NCBI GenBank assembly: GCA_958298945.1
Contig: OY282606.1
Span: forward strand, 48,993,920-49,057,919
Reading direction: 5' to 3'
Length of the DNA stretch: 64,000 nucleotides
From: Atherix ibis
Taxonomy: Eukaryota; Arthropoda; Insecta; Diptera; Athericidae
Below are positions 49,901 to 61,800 of the stretch, one piece after another. The position numbers were made by a program, and so were the translations under genes. The notes under the pieces are model-generated. The model worked only from the letters and a program-made list of their open reading frames with translations. It did no database searches and was not told the origin of the DNA. Each line of letters starts with the position of its first letter. The stretch's first letter is position 1.

Positions 49901-50111
49901 AGCGATGATAATATGACGCAAAAGAGAAGGTAAATAAATAAAAACAGTAGCGGCTAAGCTTACGAAAATGACAAAAACAGAAACAATTATCCGACCGACT
50001 ATGACATGGGGTGTAAGCAAGGTGGTTGCAATGAAACATCAACCCCTGTAATGCTGCCCTCTGGCAATTTGTTGTGGGTATGGTTGAAATGTAGAAATTC
50101 CATTTTGGGAA

Positions 50112-50140
50112 TTCGATATCGATTTTCCCGCCATCCGATA
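50112..50140. promoter_or_regulatory. Possible DRE-like plus E2F-like site cluster
   Basis: TATCGAT (50117-50123) directly overlaps TTTTCCCGCC (50123-50132). The first resembles the DREF element core (TATCGATA). The second matches the E2F consensus. They stand out in AT-rich DNA. No gene start can be attached. Confidence 0.25.
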
Positions 50141-50549
50141 TGGAATTAAGGAAAATAGAAAAAGGACATGTTGAAGTTTGGTTGGTTAAATTTCATTATA
50201 CAAAAATTTCTCTCATTTTTTAAAATATATTTTTTCGGTTTTTATTGATTTTCTTATATTTTATTTAAAACTTATTTGTTGTAACTAAAAACCAAAAAAA
50301 AAAACAACATAGAAAGTAGTTATTTTCGGAGAGTTTATTTGTTTTGTAAAAAAAAAAAAATTCTCAGAAGAAAAAAGAAAACTTCTTTGTCCTTGTTGTA
50401 ATATTAATAAAAAAAATGTCATAGAATATTTTCTATTAAATAGAATATTTCCTATGGAATTTATTATCAATAATATAGAAAAAAGAAAACTCCGAATTAT
50501 ATTGGATCAAAATTTCTAATTAATCGTTTTAGAGTAGGCGTACGTCAGC

Positions 50550-50720
50550 ATTTTGAACGTAAATAACACATACGAGTTCACTGTACGTATGGCCACGACT
50601 GTAAAACGCAAACAAACATCGCGACGTTTCTGTTTCTGATAGCGTTCCCTCGTGTGTTTCCGCTTGTGTTTCTGTTTGCCCGTTTGTTTCTATGTGCTCT
50701 TCGGTACGTAGCAATTTCCC
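50550..50720. other. CpG-bearing, less AT-rich island
   Basis: This 170-bp patch contains TGACGTACG, GTCGCGATG and several other CpG dinucleotides, plus a CA-rich minus-strand stretch. It could be a promoter or 5'UTR of a gene on the minus strand. No coding frame is convincing. Confidence 0.25.
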
Positions 50721-50933
50721 ATTAACACGAAACGTAACACTTCATATACTTTTCTTATGTTTTTGTTTTAGTTTTCAAATAATTTGCAAATTAAAATTTT
50801 TATTATTAGTATCACTTTGGAAACAGTTAACACAGACACAATAATGTACTTAAATTAAATAAAATTTTTGGTTAAATAAAATTATTTCGTTTGCAAAATC
50901 TATTTTTGTGTTTTTAATTTTGAATTGCAAATG

Positions 50934-51394
50934 TTAAAATTGTTTTTGTAAAAACAATAATAAGTGTGATGATTTTTTACCTGTTGAAATAAACTCTTTA
51001 ATGTGTTCTGTTTTATAATTTTTTTCCAACTGTATATCTGGTAAATCTTTAGGTTGATTTAATATTTGTACTTTTTTATTTTTTAGCTCTTCTAGCTTGA
51101 GTTGAATGATTTCTTCTCTACTTTTTTCTGAACTGATTACAGCACAAAATACACTATTCAAAAGTAACTATCGTTGGGGACTTTCTTCTCGATTGAATAA
51201 AGTACCTCGACTGTACAATGAGCGTACCTTCGGCTTCTTCCTAGCCAATGTTTAAATTTGTGTGTTTTCTGTTTCCATTTGGTCTGAGTTTGCGCAGGAT
51301 TCACCCTTGGCCAGTGTCGGTGCTTCTCAATCAGTTTGAAGGGAGGAATCACAAATTTATATGCAATAATCAGATTTTGCTTTTGTTTGGACAT
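50934..51394 (-). CDS. Possible unrecognised coding region (two adjacent frames)
   Basis: A minus-strand frame from ATG 51394 encodes 78 residues: MSKQKQNLIIAYKFVIPPFK, then a basic stretch with HRHWPRVNP and KHWLGRSRRYAHC, stopping at 51158. A second frame, overlapping by a few bases, encodes a charged, probably helical stretch, KSREEIIQLKLEELKNKKVQ, and ends near a good donor, ACAG|GTAAAA (about 50981). Codon use looks more protein-like than the surroundings. The two may be exons or a frameshifted pseudogene. I do not recognise the family. Confidence 0.35.
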
Positions 51395-51865
51395 ATTGAC
51401 TTTTAAATGTTAGTCACTGTAAAATTTTAAATTGTTTTTATAGCAAATATGCCAAAAAGTATTTAAATAAAAGTATAATTAAAGTATGGTTAGTATTTTT
51501 TTTAATTATCTTAAACTAATAACGGATATTTTGCATGTATTAGATAATAAAATTTATGTTTGTTGTCCTTTGAATCGACGAAATCGATCAGGACTACAAA
51601 TACCGAGTTATCCATTTTGTAGTTTTAAAAATACAGTTTTATTATTTGATACCTGTTTAACAAATATATTATTTAAAGTAAGTTTGCCAATATGGATTAT
51701 TTAACAAAATATGGAATAAGCACAAAAAATGCCGATTGGACGCTGGAACAAAAAGCTTGGATGCTAATTCTTTGAACAAATTACCTGCTGCAATGAGGTT
51801 TATTTTTCATTCGGTATATATATCAATAAGCAGTATTATTGTATATAAAAAAAAAATCACAAAAA

Positions 51866-51985
51866 ACTATGGGGAAGCCAGTTTTGGTTTGAAGGTGTCA
51901 TTGGCCTGGATTTACTTGTCAATGAACAAGAGGAGGGCATTAACGTTAATTCGGAGCGCTATGGTCATATGATAAAGCAATTTTT
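51866..51985 (+). pseudogene. Fragment of a rosa-like DD41D transposase
   Basis: The frame LWGSQFWFEGVIGLDLLVNE, followed by GINVNSERYGHMIKQFF, parallels the VTVNGERYxxMIxxFLWPEL section of the relic at 8289-8880. Short fragment. Confidence 0.5.
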
Positions 51986-52178
51986 TTATCTAAACGTAAA
52001 GATTTTAATATAAATTATATGTGTTTTTAAATTGGCAATAATAAAAGTCATATAACTTCGCAAATTTTGGCTTTATTGTGTGAAAAATTGCTAGGATGCG
52101 TAATTTCGATATTTAATAATATCAATTTGCTTCCAAGATCATACGAGGGTCGTTCAATAAGTCCTTAGAAAAGGATGG

Positions 52179-52230
52179 TATAGAGCTAAAAGGATATTAT
52201 TTTTCAACATAATATCCTTTTAGCTCTATA
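52179..52230. repeat. Perfect 22-bp hairpin at the end of mariner copy 5
   Basis: The arms 52179-52200 and 52209-52230 are exact reverse complements, with loop TTTTCAAC. The right arm is the normal coding end (CIELKG-YY) and the left arm is its inverted copy. It overlaps the stop codon. Confidence 0.95.
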
Positions 52231-53246
52231 CACTTTTCCAACCGTTTTTCCAAAATTTTTATCCCGTCCAAAAAATAGGATTTCGGAAGTTCTGCAAAAT
52301 ACTCATCCGTTTGAGCAATGACGTCCTCGTTGGAAGTGAACCGTCGTCCGCCAAGCCATTTCTTCAGATTGGGGAAAAGAAAATAGTCACTCGGGGCCAA
52401 ATATGGTGAATAAGCGGGATGCTGCAACAATTCCATTCTCAATTCCACAATTTTGGCCATGGAAACAGCGCAGGTGTGCACACGCGCATTGTCCTGATGC
52501 AAGAGGATTTTTTTCTTGTTCAGATGGGGGCGTTTCTCTTTGATTTCCTCGCTCAACCGTTCTAATAACGACGCGTAATACGCACCTGTTATTGTTTTTC
52601 CTTTTTCCAAGTAGTCGATAAAAGTGATGCCCTGCGAATCCCAAAAGACCGTGGTCATCACCTTGCTGACCAATGGCACAGTTTTTGCCTTCTTCGGAGC
52701 CCGTTCACCCTTGAAAATCCACTCTGATGACTGTCTCTTCGTTTCTGGAGTGTAGTCGTGTATCCAGGTTTCGTCCACAGTGACATATCGACGGAGGAAT
52801 CCGGCAGGATTGCGATGAAAGAGTGCCAACATAGCCTCAGAGTCCACTACACGATTGCGCTTATTCTCCTGTGAGAGCAAACGAGGCACCCATCTTGCCG
52901 AAATTTTTTTCACAGACAATTTTTCATGCAAAATTGAAGCGACTGTACCTTGTGATATGCCCGTGGCCTCAACTAATTCGCGCACTTTAATTCGCCGATC
53001 GTTCAAAATCAGATCGTGGATTTTGTCGATGATTTCAGGAGTAGACACCTCAACTGGGCGTCCTGAACGATGTTCATCTTTTGTGGATGAACGGTCACGT
53101 TTAAATTCATTCACCCAATTTTAAACCGTCGCAAACACAGGTGCAGATGTGCCATAAACTGCATCCAACTCGGCTTTGATTTCTTTCGGGCTTAAGCCTT
53201 TCAAATGGAGATGTTTGATGACAGCCCTAAACTCGCTTTTTTCCAT
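52197..53246 (-). pseudogene. Full-length mariner transposase with a single stop codon
   Basis: The start is ATG 53246 (MEKSEFRAV) and the end 52197, 350 codons including the final stop. This DD34D transposase is interrupted only by a TAC-to-TAA-type change in ATV*NWVNEF. The 305-codon remainder includes both helix-turn-helix regions, [20 protein letters not shown] and APSDYF, with the 34-residue spacing kept. The usual SPDLAPSD reads SPYLAPSD, a change beside the catalytic site. It is the closest to an intact gene among the nine copies. Confidence 0.92.
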
Positions 53247-53639
53247 TGTTATGCACAAATAAATGTCGTTAACTTTAATCGACGATAGAAATTGACCTAC
53301 GCTATGGATCGAGCTGAAATTTTGACAGCTTTCCTGTCGATAATGCTACTTAGAAAAAAACTTTACCGACACTACGAGCTCAATTTCTCGGATTTTCTAA
53401 GTACTTATTGAACGAACCTCGTACGATTTTTCCCAAAATATCATATTTACGCAGATATTTTTAAACTTTTTAAATTTTAGCAAATTCAAATAACAACATT
53501 TGTCAATTAATGGTCGAATTACACCCTTAAATGTGCGAAAAGTTATCAAAATTACCTCACAAGGATCTAGTCCTGCACAAAGTCTTATGGCAGCCATTTG
53601 AACAATGTTATATTTTATGTATAATGGTAAGATCAGTTC

Positions 53640-53760
53640 TTCGTGTAGGGTCGGAGCTCAGAACAGCCCTCCATAATTTCCTGTCTACCGTAAAAGGCGA
53701 TTAATAGAAAAGTTGCATCATCCTTATTATTTCAATTAAAACCCTTAAAGCCAAAAAAAT
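53640..53760. repeat. Probable retroelement 3'-UTR scrap
   Basis: The string around GGAGCTCAGAACAGCCCTCC and TACCGTAAAAGGCGATTAAT resembles a UTR motif common in insect non-LTR elements (…AAAAGGCGACTAA…). No coding part is attached. Confidence 0.3.
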
Positions 53761-53769
53761 TTAGATTAT

Positions 53770-55270
53770 TTCTTAAAATTATGAAATCAAATCAATTATA
53801 AGAAGACACATACCGATTTATTGTGATATTAAAATTTGTACAAAATTGTTCCTTTTGCCACCAATTTACTTTCAAGAAAACTTTATTTAAATAAATCAGC
53901 AATTAAAACAATTGATAAAAATTGGTAACTTAAAATTTTATGGCAGCATTAATTTTATAATTCTTAACTTTGTAATTTAATAAATACGTTATTATACTTC
54001 CTCAAAACATGTTAGTTTAATAAAATAATGAAATAATGGTACTATTTTCCGTTTAGGTGTTTTATTTTGTTTAACACATACAAATTTTCATTTTTTTGGG
54101 TCTTGCTCATATTAGAAATAATAGTAATAGTAAACTGTTTTTTTGTGTCCGTTTTCACTTTTGCTGATAAGAATTATTATCGATTTATTTCCGAAAATTT
54201 TACAAACAACTACTTTTATAAGGATAACATTCAATGCTTGGAATGATTTTGCAAAAAAGTTTTTGAATTTTATATATCATCGTTTACAAACATATTTGTA
54301 GATACCATATTATTTATGTCATATTATTTTATTTTATTTTTACCCGTATTTTTTTATTATTTCATTTATTTTCCAAAGCATAGTAGTTAAAGTTTATGGT
54401 ATAAAAAGAATCCAATATATACACTTACTTATAAGAGTTGAATATCATATTGCAATGCTTTGTATTTTTCTGCTTAATATATCCTTCGGGCTCTTGTCTA
54501 TTTTCACTTAAAACTTGTGTATTTTCAATAGCCGCTATTCTTAAATAATAAATGGAATAGTTTTTTATCCCTTATAAACGTGTGTAATACTCGTAAATTT
54601 ACATATGTAAAACTGAAAATAATTTTCAAAAACTAAGAAGAGCTTTTGCATAAACGTTATTAATAAAATTCTAAATTTAAAAAAAATTAGAAATAAACTA
54701 AACATAGTCTTTGAGAAAAATTCACCAATACGGTTTAGTCTAACAAAACAAGTTAATACTCCTTTGTCTGACACTTGCTACGATGTCTACCTACTTATTG
54801 TCCTTAGAAGATACTTAAGCCGATCAGGTAAATTATCCAGTCGTAGACTGATTGATCTTAGAGTTGGATATTAGTTAAGTTTTCTTAATGTCACACCATC
54901 CGGAAACAAAAAAAACGATGGTATAATTTTTGAGAAAGAGTGTGAGCTTTCTTAATGACTACACCTTAGGCTGCGACCGTAGCTAGTCATTAACACTACA
55001 ACCTCATTAAGTCTGACAATATATGCTGGAGCACATTCCGGGCTGCCTAATTCCCGAGGTTTTTTAAGTTCGGAGCGATCACCCATTCTAGATCACAAAG
55101 GAACCTCCAACAGATTCAGGGTCTCGCACATCTAAAGCATAGTTCGACCTGTCTGACAACATTAAAATATCTTATTTTATTATCGATATTTATTTGTAAA
55201 TAATATTAATTTGATTAAACTATAAGTCTCTTTATTATATGAGGCTGGAATTACTTGCATGTTTCTTCTA
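53770..55270. other. AT-rich intergenic; less AT-rich patch 54780-55160
   Basis: The patch at 54780-55160 is compositionally distinct and probably a repeat remnant, but I cannot assign it. The rest shows nothing. Confidence 0.4.
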
Positions 55271-55279
55271 GATTACGTC

Positions 55280-55775
55280 CGGTAATTACACGTGATAAGT
55301 TTTTGTAGTACGTTACAAAAAAATGGAACAGCGAAATTTGGAGCAAGAGCACAAGTTTTCCAGTTTAATTAAACATTTTTGGATGAGGTTGTAAAGAAGT
55401 CATTTAAAGACTTCAGACATTTTTTAAAGGACTTCTTTATTAGGACGAAGCTGATATTACAGATGCTCTAGCATTATAACGCACACTGTCACATCTTCAT
55501 CGACAAGTTTTTGTTTAAAAAAAAGATTTCTGTGATTCCTAATCTTCCTATTAATATGATTACAATCCCTGTAAGTTGTTGTTATTTCATATATATTAGA
55601 AACACTTCAAAGGACATCATCTTAGTACTGCCGATAACATCTAAGGGAGCATTACCGAGAAATTAAAGGTAATTCTAGTTGAACGAAGAGTGGAAACAAC
55701 GACTATGCCAACGTATATCTGCTCAAAGGAACTACTTTGAAGGGGATAACATTGATGTATAAGAATAAAATAAAA
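55280..55775 (+). pseudogene. Internally deleted SETMAR-type mariner relic
   Basis: It opens with TTTTTGTAGTACGTTAC and ATGGAACAGCGAAAT, like the relic at 20310. After a short N-terminal remnant it jumps to HYNAHCHIFIDKFL (second catalytic region, with Asp changed to Tyr or Asn) and KGHHLSTADNI, and ends with GDNIDV-like sequence. The central region is missing. Confidence 0.6.
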
Positions 55776-55789
55776 TTATTAGAAAAAAG

Positions 55790-57272
55790 TTAATAAATAC
55801 TAATTTGCCATACCTCGTAAATAGCTAAGTTAAATGTATCTTAGTTTCATCGGATTGGATTATTTGGTAAGAAAAGTCACACTATACAAAGTCCTCCAAT
55901 ATAAAATTTGAGCAAATATTTAATATGTGAGGCTATTATTTTATTGTAACCAATTTTATTTCAAGAATCTTTTCTGTGGATCCTGGAATACATTGATAAG
56001 AAAGCTTTCCATATTTTATGTTATCTTTCATAGAAGCTTATGCAATCAAATAAAAAATAGATTCATTCAAACTCGCTCAACTGATCTTATAATATTTTTA
56101 TTAATCATAAATAATAATTACATATTTCACACAACTCTGATATTATTACTACTACGCGAACAATGAAAATAATATTGAGAGAAAATTGCTCAATTCAGAA
56201 ATTATCCTAAATTGTTGAAAAGCGAAATGTGAAAACTATTTAGAAATTCACAGTATTGATATCACTTATTATGGTTCAAAGTCCTTTCACAATTTCGAAT
56301 TGTGTAAGTCATAAATTTTTCTGTCACCATACCACGCAACACTAATCTGTCTATTGCGAAAATATAGGATCCACAAGTATTAAGGAAATAATATTATTAA
56401 ATCTTAAGAGTTTTATAACAAAAAATTTTACACCTATTAAGGTTGGATAAAAATTAGACCACGCAAATTTCATTCTAATTACATACATAGAAGTTGATGT
56501 TTTTTTTTTTTTTTGGCTCATGACGCATAACACATTTTGAATCAGGAACCCACTTAAGAAAGGAACGGTTCTTCAAGAATTTTAGATTTGTTGACACGCA
56601 ATTCGTTTGCTTTATTTGATAGCGCTACTAACCAAGTAGAAAGAATTTCTATGACCATATCCAATGACTTATAGTGAAGAAATAATAGTAGAATAAAAAA
56701 ACGGACAAATGCTATATTAATCATAAAATATTGATTGAAAATCCGTAGACTAGAGCTCATGTTATAGGCTAAAAACTGAAAAAGGCTTCGTTTTTTTATT
56801 ATTTTAATATTGAGAAATAAGAATGTCAAGGCTGCAGTTAACGAAATAACTTCAATGGTACTAGAGTGTGAGCTTTCTAGACTAACTATTAAAAGAAATT
56901 AAATTAACTTATTTTATGACTAAAATTATTTTAAAATCCGAGGCATCCAATTATTGGCTACATAACAAAAATTTAGTTAAGAATTATTGGTTTTTGATAT
57001 AATGAGTTCTTTTTTATAAAAAGCATGAACGCAAGTAATTTTTTTTACAATATTTAAATTTTTTCGTTTTTTTTCCATTGTGAAAATCTTTTGACGATAT
57101 TTGGTAGAGGAAAATTCATAATGACACTATCACGCTAACAAAGTCTCTCATATTATTTTTAAGAGCAAAATATCGAATAATTAAAATGCATCTGAAGGGG
57201 AAGAATTTGTTTTACTTCAGTTTCAATAATTTATCAAAAATATATTCTGTTATCTATATTTTGAGATACATA
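55790..57272. other. AT-rich intergenic, nothing recognised
   Basis: No feature before the hAT element. Confidence 0.45.
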
Positions 57273-57444
57273 TCCTAGATCAGTGATTCCCAAAGTGGTA
57301 TATATCGACCCCCAGAGGTCTATGACAACCTGCAAGAGGTGTACGTCAGCGAAAAAATATGTGGGGTCCATGAAATGAAAATGGGGGTCCACGATAGTGG
57401 ATCTCAACATACACTGATAGTACCTATTTACTTACATTATACTA

Positions 57445-58404
57445 CGAGGGTCATTCAACAAGTACTTCGCCTCACCTCCCGATGGAACTGCTGTCACAAA
57501 AGAAATTTACCATCGTGCAGTACATTCTTTTAGTAGCCTACTGTCAGTCGATTCCCTTCATTAGTTTTGTTTTGAGAGCCTTTGAAAGCGAGCGTGTCGG
57601 TCGGTTGCACAAAAATGGAAAAAGAACAATATCGTTCGGTGATTAGATTCTTGTTTTTGGAAGGTAAAATGCGCAGCGAAATCAAAGATCGCTTGGATGC
57701 TGTGTATGGTGACTCTTCTCCTTCGATGGCGACCGTCAAGAATTGGTTCAACGAGTTTGTTCGTGGCCGCACGTCGGTTTTTGATGAGTCACGCCCAGGT
57801 GCCCCAAAAACGGCTGCTACGGAGGAAAACGTTAAAAAAGTCCACGATCTCGTGTTGGCAGACCGTCGATTGAAGGTTCACGAGATAGCTGAGACTGTGG
57901 GCATCGCAGTAGGAACAGTGCATCATATTCTACACGAAGAACTGGGCATAATAAAGCTGTCGGCGTGATGGGTGCCGCGTTTGCTCACACCGGAAAACAA
58001 GCGCAACCGTGAGACCACATCGGCGACGTGTTTGGCGCTGTTTCAGCGCAATCCAGCGGAGTTCTTGCGTCGTTTCGTGACCGTCGACGAAACATGGATT
58101 CACTGGTACACACCAGAGACCAAGGAATAGTCGAAACAGTGGACTTCACCCGGCGAACGTGCTCCGAAGAAGGCGAAGACTGTTCGATCGGCCGGAAAGG
58201 TGATGGCCACCGTTTACTGGGATTCACAAGGTGTGATCCACATCGATTACCTCGAGAAGAGTAAAACGCTACTATGCTGACTTATTGGACCGATTTGACG
58301 TCGAATTGAAGAAAAAGCGGCCCCGCTTTGCGAAGAAAAAAGTGCTGTTCCACCACGACAACGCGCCGGCTCACACCTCCGCCGTTGCCATGGCCAAATT
58401 GGTC
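57445..58404 (+). mobile_element. Mariner with CGAGGGTCATTC ends, copy 2 (3'-truncated)
   Basis: The left ITR CGAGGGTCATTCAACAAGTA is preceded by TA (57443-57444). Similarity to the copy at 10582 stops abruptly at GGTC (58404), where hAT coding sequence begins, so the right end and its ITR are deleted. It lies inside the hAT element. Confidence 0.88.
57615..58404 (+). pseudogene. Truncated mariner transposase (MEKEQYRSV family)
   Basis: The start is ATG 57615. It is open to a stop at 57966-57968 (KLSA*, where the other copy reads LSARWVP). Later frames carry [16 protein letters not shown], which contains a Gln-to-stop change, and [18 protein letters not shown], ending at the truncation before the third catalytic Asp. 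It retains the segment encoding VMATVYWDSQGVIHIDYLE that the 10582 copy lost. Confidence 0.88.
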
Positions 58405-58526
58405 TAACGAAAAAAAGAAACAGACTGGACATCATTAGCCGAGGAGATTTAAGATTAAACCTTACAAAATTGACGCCAAATGTTGATAATTTATTATCAA
58501 AGCATCAGGTTCATCCTTCCCCCTAA
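58404..58526 (+). pseudogene. hAT transposase C-terminal remnant
   Basis: The open tail reads LTKKRNRLDIISRGDLRLNL, then TKLTPNVDNLLSKHQVHPSP and a stop. The pattern (YRNRLxxxxDLRLxLTxLxPxxxxLxxKxQxxxSH) is typical of the ZBED/SCAND3-like hAT transposase C-terminus, within the dimerisation region. The rest of the gene is missing. Confidence 0.75.
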
Positions 58527-58805
58527 AAACATTTACTTATTGCTAAGTTTATTTTATGTTTATTTTATGTTACGTTTATTTTATATAATATACAAAATTT
58601 TATTTTGAGTTGTTTTAATTTAAATTCAATTAATAAATGTATAAGACTTAACATGTGCTTTTACTTTAAGTTTTTAACACTAAACTTCACTACAGTTAGA
58701 AATTTACAAAAAATCAATATCAGGTAAGTAGTGGGTCTACCAAAAACCGAAAAACATGGCAAGGGGTCTACGACACACAAAAATTTGGGAACCTCTGTCC
58801 TAGAT

Positions 58806-61800
58806 AGTATGGAAAGTACACTGATATTGTGCCACCGCAGATGTACAATAGATTTATTGAAAAAATATAGAAAATTTTATGATTACGAGTATTAAAAGAA
58901 AGAAATTTTCCTTTTAACCTATAACTATTTTAAGGGTTAATAAAATATAAATTAACTTTAGTCAAAAATAATATCTCATTAGGGATGATGGATATTATTT
59001 TCAGGATAGTAGGTTAAGAATGGGGTGTATATGACATACAGGAAAGTTAATAAAATGTATTGATGCAACAGGAGCATCATCAGTAACTACTCCTGATTGT
59101 AATATTGATTCTTAGTTTATTTATTATTTTGTCTATTTCTATGTAAACTGCAGGGGTGAGTAAGTAAATATAAGCGAAAGTATGCAATTTTAGACTGTAG
59201 ATAGATTACGTACTTTGAACAGTTTCTAAAGAAACATAGTAAACTGGATAATATCCCCTTTAATGTTGAAATTCAATTTAGTTTCTCTTATGCTACTTGC
59301 ATGCGTCGGTATTACTTTAATATTCCAGACAGCGTCTGAATAAAAAATGAATATGAAAGTCTGGAATTTTTATAGAAAAATTAAAACCGTAGAAAATATC
59401 ACCTTTCGCTTGTACGGAATATAATGGAAAAGTTTGAATAGCTTCTATTCATGTTCACACGTCTATTTAAGGTGAACGCTGATAATTGAAGTAAGGGCTG
59501 TAAACAAAATACTCAAATAGGTGCAGTTTATTTCCTGAGAAAACCAATGAAAGTTTTGTCTGTTTATGATTATATAAAGGTGTGGTTACTAAGACTTAAA
59601 TTTACTTTAAATATCAAATATGTTTGGTAATATCTAGTTATGCTTGAAACTTGGTCGACCCTTAAACAATCTGAATTTATTACTATGTCATCCGCTTTAA
59701 TTTCTAAAATATAGGGTGGTCAAAATTGATTACCCCATTGTATAAACTAAGGTTAGAGGTAAACCAAATGTCGTAAAGTTTTTTTAAACTATCATAATAA
59801 ATATTGATTTTTCAAGAAAATTTTCAATTTAATTCTTTATTATTTTACCTTTAAGCCTACTTTTATTTGGTGATAATTAATAAAAGTGCTTATAATAAAT
59901 TAATGTACATTTCAAAAATTGAATATAATTCTAAGAGTTAAGATTCTTTATTGAAAAATTTGCTTATATTTTTTGTGCCTGATAATTTTTTTGAAATCAT
60001 AATTAATACACGTAAACTGTGTATTAATTTTTTAATAGTAAATTTTAGTTGCAATGCCTAGAAAATTAAATTGCTGTTTATAAATTATTTCTGAATATTA
60101 TAAAATATTTACTCTTTCGTCTCCAGAAATGCCTTTTTTTTTTTAGTTCATTTTTTTAAAAAAAATGTTGATAAAATTTTATAAAGTTAAGGATTTTATA
60201 TTTTATTAAACATTAAACATTTTAAAAATATTTTTTTTGAAACTGTTAAGGTTAACAGAGTCAGTGAGCACAAATATGATCTAAGTAGCCATTGAACTTG
60301 TTTGCGAATATATCATGTATAACTATTAGTTTTTCTGTAATTTTCAATCATCGAAAATGGTCTGCATACAAAGAATTAAGAACGCTTTATAATTTATATA
60401 AGTAATAAAGTCTAATCAATTGTCACTACAGTTATTTTTTTAATTACATATGTATATTTTACCGTTTTTTTTAATCAATCTGATTGAAATTAATTATAAA
60501 AAATTTTCCAACAAAATTATTTTACCCTAAACCCAACTTTGCATTACAAATAATTGGAAAAAAAAGTAATTTCACCTTAAATTTTTACCCAACGTTTCAA
60601 TTCTAAGTAATTCCAACAAAAAACATCCCAAATTATAAAAAAATCATTGCGGTTTATTTTTTCAATAAATAAATGAAAATATAAACTGCTTGAATCTACT
60701 TTTATTTTTTGTGTAATAGTAAATAAAATATTTGAAAAATAAACTAAATACATCGTTTTGTTATAATATGTTAGCTTTAAAATTAATAAAAGCTTATAAT
60801 TACCTTAAACTGTTGCTGTTTATTTTGTAGAATATTTCTAGAGGCCAGTCGTATGTTTTTTTGTAGAAAGTTTAATTGTTTCTATTTACCTAAAATATAA
60901 AAATATAAATTATTAAAAAATGTTTCATTCAAATATTTAAAAAAATTACGTATATTATTTAAATAAAATTAATATCGAAACATCCAACTTTCTACCTAAC
61001 TGAAATGAATAAAATCCGTCCGAAAAGCTTTTTTATTAATCAAAATGACAGTTACGCAACATACTATAGATGCCACCATAGTCGATATGATGAACCAACT
61101 TTATGAACATTTTCGATATTGCTTGTAAGCTTGTGTAGTTATGTTGAAGAGGAGAACACAGCTTTCGCCGGTAATAAAAGCTTTCTGGTGGAGAAATTCT
61201 TGGGGTAATCACTCACACACTCAATCATATACATAATCTCTTTAAACATTAAAACTATTGTGTATTTCTGCACATCTAAATTAGTGTCAACTTCAGATGG
61301 TCAAATAAAGCTAATACACAATCGAATGCACTATTAAATTTGTGATTCTACCACATATTTGATTAATTTTAATTCAATTTATTGTAAACCAATTTTCAAA
61401 TAAATTTAACAACTGAATAAGTTAATTTTGAAATTTTTTATAATGCAAATTTTCTTTTATCAAAAATTTGTCAGTTTATTTTATGTTTTATGTGGTTTTT
61501 GAGATGGGCATTTTTATAATAACATACAAAAATATAATCTATTTGGTGATTATGCACACTGATTAATTGGTTTAAATTTTAAAGGTGATTTTAGTATTTT
61601 TCTTAAAATTTTTCTTTTACTTATAAAATTGCCAAGAATATAGAAACTTATATAAAAAACTTTAAATCGTAATTGGAAGTATGCCAAATATTATCTGGTC
61701 AAATGAAGCTTTAGTTATTTCCTTTTCTCTTTTTTTAATCCTTAAAAATTTTATAGTATAATTAGTATAAGGTTTTATTTCTTAAGGTTTACTATTTTAA

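Larger units (their letters stand above)
52144..53421 (-). mobile_element. Mariner with CGAGGGTCGTTC ends, copy 5 (best preserved)
   Basis: A 1278-bp copy flanked by TA (52142-52143 and 53422-53423). Left ITR CGAGGGTCGTTCAATAAGTC; right, read inward, CGAGGTTCGTTCAATAAGTA. Between the left ITR and the gene end, the usual T-rich 3' segment has been replaced by an inverted copy of the end of the transposase gene. Confidence 0.93.
57281..58797. mobile_element. hAT element remnant with nested truncated mariner
   Basis: The terminal inverted repeats are CAGTGATTCCCAAAGTGG at the left and CAGAGGTTCCCAAATTTT at the right, read inward. The 8-bp target duplication TCCTAGAT is perfect (57273-57280 and 58798-58805). 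Inside remain about 160 bp of left end, a truncated mariner, the last 40 codons of a hAT transposase and a 3' UTR. Most of the hAT coding region is gone. TIR sequence, 8-bp TSD and the protein tail together make the hAT call firm. Confidence 0.9.

Noticed and set aside
49746..50042. 98-codon Cys/Phe-rich minus-strand frame
   Set aside because: No family resemblance and biased composition; likely chance.
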